The notes under the pieces are model-generated. The model made no database searches. It saw only the letters and a list, made by a program, of their open reading frames with translations, and was not told the origin of the DNA. Position numbers and translations under genes: made by a program. Positions 61,128-64,000 of a stretch of DNA of 64,000 nt are shown piece by piece. The DNA comes from [Muricauda] lutisoli (nom. illeg.) (GTDB taxonomy: Bacteria; Bacteroidota; Bacteroidia; Flavobacteriales; Flavobacteriaceae): contig NZ_JAFLND010000001.1 of the NCBI RefSeq assembly GCF_017313105.1, positions 434,001 to 498,000 on the forward strand, in the 5' to 3' direction. Numbering within the stretch: position 1 is the first letter of the stretch; each line of letters starts with the position of its first letter.

Positions 61128-61137
61128 CTATTTTGAG

Positions 61138-61145
61138 TACCTTTG
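61138..61145 (+). promoter_or_regulatory. -7 promoter box of the small-protein/mutL/rhomboid unit
   Basis: TACCTTTG is a perfect TAnnTTTG box ending 22 nt before the ATG at 61168. No obvious -33 TTG. Confidence 0.45.
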
Positions 61146-61167
61146 AGGTTACAGCGATAAGGATACC

Positions 61168-61452
61168 ATGCGAAACCCTTTAAAACTTAGGAAAAATAAG
61201 AGCTTCGATTACTCACCCAGATATTATAAGGGAGAGGGGAATCCGTATAAAATTGAACACAAACTTGATAAGTTTAGGACTACGGCGCACTCCAATAGGG
61301 GGCTTAAAAATAAGTTCACCTCCGCAATGGATGATCTTCAGACAGAAGGCGATAAAAATTTGAAGCTTCGTTTTTGGATCATTGTGGCCGTTTTGGTTTT
61401 GCTGTTCCTGTTTATCATTGATTTTGATCTATCAATATTCCTAAATCCATAA
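61168..61452 (+). CDS. Small conserved membrane protein upstream of mutL
   Basis: 94 aa. A basic, soluble N-terminal part (NPLKLRKNKSFDYSPRYYKG) is followed by one membrane helix (about 68-88, FWIIVAVLVLLFLFIIDF). It is conserved in Flavobacteriia and has been labelled riboflavin synthase subunit in some annotations, which nothing in the sequence supports. Function unknown. The stop overlaps the mutL start (TAATG), so mutL is translationally coupled to it. Confidence 0.8.
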   Translation: MRNPLKLRKNKSFDYSPRYYKGEGNPYKIEHKLDKFRTTAHSNRGLKNKFTSAMDDLQTEGDKNLKLRFWIIVAVLVLLFLFIIDFDLSIFLNP

Positions 61453-63302
61453 TGGCGGACATCATTAAACTTTTACCGGACCATGTCGCTAACCAAATAG
61501 CAGCAGGGGAGGTGGTCCAACGACCCGCTTCCGTAGTAAAGGAACTCATGGAAAATGCCATTGATGCCGGTGCCACATCCATAAAACTGATTATAAAAGA
61601 TGGCGGTAAAACCCTTATCCAAGTGGTAGATGATGGTGTGGGTATGAGCGAGACTGATGCTCGGCTTTCTTTTGAGCGTCACGCTACTTCCAAAATATCA
61701 TCGGCGCAGGACCTGTTTAATTTGGAAACCAAAGGTTTTCGAGGAGAGGCCTTGGCATCCATTGCGGCCATAGCCCATGTGGATATGCAAACACGTACAG
61801 TTGACAACGAAGTAGGAATCCATTTAAAAATTGAGGGAAGCAAAATTGTGTCCCAAAAAGTGGTGGCCACACTAAAGGGAACCTCCATATCCGTAAAAAA
61901 TCTATTTTTCAATATCCCTGCCAGACGTAATTTTTTAAAGTCCAACCAAGTGGAGCTCCGCCATATCACAGATGAGTTTCATCGTGTGGCAATGGTGCAT
62001 CCGAATGTTGAATTTCATTTTTACAATAACGGGTCTGAAATATTTAATCTGCCCAGTACAAAACATCGTCAGCGTATTGTGCATATCTTCGGAAGTAAAA
62101 TGGAGCATCGTTTAGTGCCCGTAAATGAAGAGACCGAAGTGGTTAAGGTGTCGGGTTTTATCTGTAAGCCCGAGTTTGCCAAAAAGAGCAGGGGTGAGCA
62201 ATTCTTTTTTGCAAATGACCGATATATCAAAAGCCCGTATTTGCATCATGCCGTGGTGGCTGCTTTTGAAGGATTGATCAAATCCGATACATACCCAGGC
62301 TACTTTCTGTTTTTGGATGTAGATCCAGCTTCCATTGATATCAATATTCACCCAACCAAAACAGAGGTGAAGTTTGATGATGAGAACACTCTATATGCTA
62401 TTTTAAGATCTACCATAAAGCATAGCTTAGGCCAGTTTAACGTGGCTCCTGTTTTGGATTTTGACCATGACCCTAATTTGGATACGCCTTATTCCTACAA
62501 AGAAAAAGGAGCTGTAATCCCAAAAGTGACAGTGGATGCTACATTTAACCCGTTTGAAGAAACAAGGGCCAAGAAGGGTGGTTCTAGCGGGAATTATAGT
62601 AAACAAAGTACAAAAGGTTGGGAAGATTTGTACGAAGGTCTTGGCAATCAGAATAATCATCAGGAGTTCAGTAGTGTGGTGATAGAGTCCGATAGTGATG
62701 AGCAAGGCACTTTGTATTCGGGAGAAGAGGTCGAGGAGCATTTGGCCAGCACCTTTCAGTTACGACGTAAATATGTGGTGAGTACCGTTAAGTCGGGAAT
62801 GTTGGTCATTCATCAAAATAGGGCACATGAGCGAATTCTTTTTGAGAAGTTTTTAGGGGAGATTACAGTAAAAGAAGGGGTTAGCCAACAGTTGCTCTTT
62901 CCTTTGGAACTCACCTTCAATAAACAAGAATTGACCGTGCTCAAGGAAATTCAGGAAAGCCTGACAAATATTGGGTTTATATTCGATAGCTTGGAGCACG
63001 AAACTGTAAAAGTGACAGGTGTGCCCATGCTGGTTCCCGAAAGTGGGATCGGCATGGTATTAGATCGCTTGATTGCAGACTATATGGAGGGTTATAATGA
63101 TGGTTCCATTTCGCAGGCCGAAATGTTGGCCAAGGTGCTGAGTAGGAACCTGGCAGTACGAACAGGGGACGTGTTGGACACAGAGTCGCAATTAATGTTG
63201 GTAAACAACCTTTTTGCGTGCAAGGAACCCAATTTGAGCCCTTTTCAAAAAATAACATATACCATTATCTCCGAAGGGGATATTGATAAAAAATTCAACT
63301 AA
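61452..63302 (+). CDS. mutL: DNA mismatch repair protein MutL
   Basis: 616 aa. The N-terminal GHKL ATPase is complete: ENAIDAGATSIKLIIKDGG, VDDGVGMS, TKGFRGEALASIA and a DPASIDINIHPTKTEV segment. The middle (about 340-430) is an acidic linker. In the C-terminal domain the endonuclease motif, normally DQHAxxExxxxE, reads HQNRAHERILFE (about 454-465), so Asp and His are replaced; the late Cys motif reads ACKEPNLSPF. Nicking activity may be altered. No mutS is in this window. Confidence 0.95.
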   Translation: MADIIKLLPDHVANQIAAGEVVQRPASVVKELMENAIDAGATSIKLIIKDGGKTLIQVVDDGVGMSETDARLSFERHATSKISSAQDLFNLETKGFRGEALASIAAIAHVDMQTRTVDNEVGIHLKIEGSKIVSQKVVATLKGTSISVKNLFFNIPARRNFLKSNQVELRHITDEFHRVAMVHPNVEFHFYNNGSEIFNLPSTKHRQRIVHIFGSKMEHRLVPVNEETEVVKVSGFICKPEFAKKSRGEQFFFANDRYIKSPYLHHAVVAAFEGLIKSDTYPGYFLFLDVDPASIDINIHPTKTEVKFDDENTLYAILRSTIKHSLGQFNVAPVLDFDHDPNLDTPYSYKEKGAVIPKVTVDATFNPFEETRAKKGGSSGNYSKQSTKGWEDLYEGLGNQNNHQEFSSVVIESDSDEQGTLYSGEEVEEHLASTFQLRRKYVVSTVKSGMLVIHQNRAHERILFEKFLGEITVKEGVSQQLLFPLELTFNKQELTVLKEIQESLTNIGFIFDSLEHETVKVTGVPMLVPESGIGMVLDRLIADYMEGYNDGSISQAEMLAKVLSRNLAVRTGDVLDTESQLMLVNNLFACKEPNLSPFQKITYTIISEGDIDKKFN

Positions 63303-64000
63303 ATGGGTAGAATGACCGAGGCAGTAAAGCATATATTGATCATTAACGTGATCATGTTTTTTGCCACACAATTATATGGCGATCAGATGTTCCAATGGAT
63401 GTCGCTCTGGTTTCCACAAAATCCAAATTTTGAATGGTGGCAAGTGGTTTCCCATATGTTCATGCACGGTAACCTAATGCATATTTTGTTCAATATGTAT
63501 GCATTATGGGCCTTTGGTACACCATTGGAGCGGATTTGGGGAAAGAACAAGTTTCTGTTTTTCTACTTTTCAGCTGGTTTGGGCTCAGCTGCCTTGCATA
63601 CTGGGGTCAATTATTTTCTTTTCAACGAAGGAATGAGTGCTTTGGAAGGAGCAGGCATTGCCCGTACACAGGTTTTGGATATTTTGGCCAATGGACAATA
63701 TAGTCCAGGTTGGTACGATATCGCTGGAAAAGGAACGATCGACAGTATGTTGACCGCATTTAACACCCCTGCGGTAGGGGCGTCTGGAGCTATCTATGGT
63801 ATTTTGGTGGCCTTTGCTTTTATGTATTCGGAGGCCAAGTTGATGCTCATATTTTTGCCTGTACCTATCAAAGCAAAGTATTTTGTGCCTATTCTTATAG
63901 CGGTCGACCTTATTTTCGGAATCGGAAATGTAAACACTGGAGTAGCACATTTTGCCCACATAGGAGGGGCTTTAATTGGATTTATAATGATGTGGTACTG
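63303..64000 (+). CDS. Rhomboid-family intramembrane serine protease (partial)
   Basis: ATG at 63303 immediately follows the mutL stop; the frame is open to the window end (232 codons, no stop). Several membrane helices are visible. The catalytic serine is in PAVGASGAIYGILVAF (Ser about 162) and the catalytic His in HFAHIGGALIGF. An early HMFMHGNLMHILFNMYALW helix holds the family's conserved His and Asn. Rhomboids cleave within membrane helices; the substrate is unknown. Co-transcribed with mutL. Confidence 0.9.
   Translation, partial: MGRMTEAVKHILIINVIMFFATQLYGDQMFQWMSLWFPQNPNFEWWQVVSHMFMHGNLMHILFNMYALWAFGTPLERIWGKNKFLFFYFSAGLGSAALHTGVNYFLFNEGMSALEGAGIARTQVLDILANGQYSPGWYDIAGKGTIDSMLTAFNTPAVGASGAIYGILVAFAFMYSEAKLMLIFLPVPIKAKYFVPILIAVDLIFGIGNVNTGVAHFAHIGGALIGFIMMWY

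Noticed and set aside
61168..61452. Labelling this gene as riboflavin synthase subunit
   Set aside because: It has one membrane helix and no lumazine-binding or synthase motif; the name would only reflect proximity to ribH.
1..64000. CRISPR array, insertion sequence, prophage, restriction-modification or defence cluster
   Set aside because: No repeat-spacer pattern, transposase, integrase, phage structural gene, methylase-nuclease pair or known defence domain was seen in reading the proteins and gaps.

Overview
The window looks like a core chromosomal segment of a marine-type Flavobacteriaceae bacterium (Bacteroidota), probably close to Muricauda/Allomuricauda; the genus is a guess. The evidence is a GldI gliding-motility lipoprotein, the coiled-coil - zapA - 6S RNA - rny block, an OstA-like protein, a SecA without the C-terminal zinc finger, several families typical of Bacteroidota (DUF349, DUF2795, DUF4105, DUF6503, CCC-motif membrane proteins, paired DUF368), and Bacteroidota-type -7 promoter boxes (TAnnTTTG) at several gene starts. 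I see no rRNA, tRNA, CRISPR array, insertion sequence, prophage or restriction system. Gene density is high and most intergenic gaps are under 200 bp.

Layout. 1-15.5 kb: MsrA lipoprotein; a tiny secreted/membrane gene pair; a HisKA_2 histidine kinase; SecA; a DUF2795 protein; cobalamin adenosyltransferase; a 53-residue membrane protein; a short methyltransferase-like remnant; an ABC-F ATPase; a DUF4105 protein; pssA with a PH-like membrane protein; and the minus-strand run kdsD-tatC-carboxymuconolactone decarboxylase-lptB. 15.7-24 kb: recQ, a cysteine-rich membrane trio (DUF2752 plus two CCC-type proteins), an Smr-domain protein, cysteine desulfurase and a secreted M23 peptidase. 24-35 kb: coiled-coil protein, zapA, 6S RNA and rny; a secreted repeat protein resembling the plant casein-kinase C-terminal DUF7477 region; a CBS protein; a DUF349 protein; aroE behind two tandem DUF368 (PopT-type) transporters; and a TPR protein. 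35-47 kb: class III aminotransferase, OstA-like protein, DinB, Dps, GH97 alpha-glucosidase, purA-fur-relA, an M48 peptidase and a TrmH-type methyltransferase. 47-57 kb: a DUF6503 lipoprotein, two secreted amidohydrolases, a DUF3810 protein, a cyclophilin-FKBP fusion, gldI and nrnA, then phoD and ndk. 57-64 kb: a palindromic interspersed repeat, DUF721-lipoprotein-recF, TPR-ribH, a small membrane protein, mutL, and a rhomboid protease cut by the window end.

Themes. Several genes serve the cell envelope: LPS precursor and export (kdsD, lptB, OstA), phospholipid synthesis (pssA), undecaprenyl-phosphate recycling (DUF368 pair), protein export (secA, tatC) and envelope folding (cyclophilin-FKBP, GldI). 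Others serve DNA repair (recQ, recF, mutL) and stress or nucleotide control (relA/spoT, fur, dps, msrA, 6S RNA). I found no clear new defence or mobile system. The most unusual items are the DUF7477-like secreted protein, the cysteine-rich membrane trio with a palindrome at overlapping stop codons, the pseudo-amidohydrolase architecture, and a MutL with a changed endonuclease motif. Promoter calls are by-eye motif matches, and all family assignments are from recognition, not database search.
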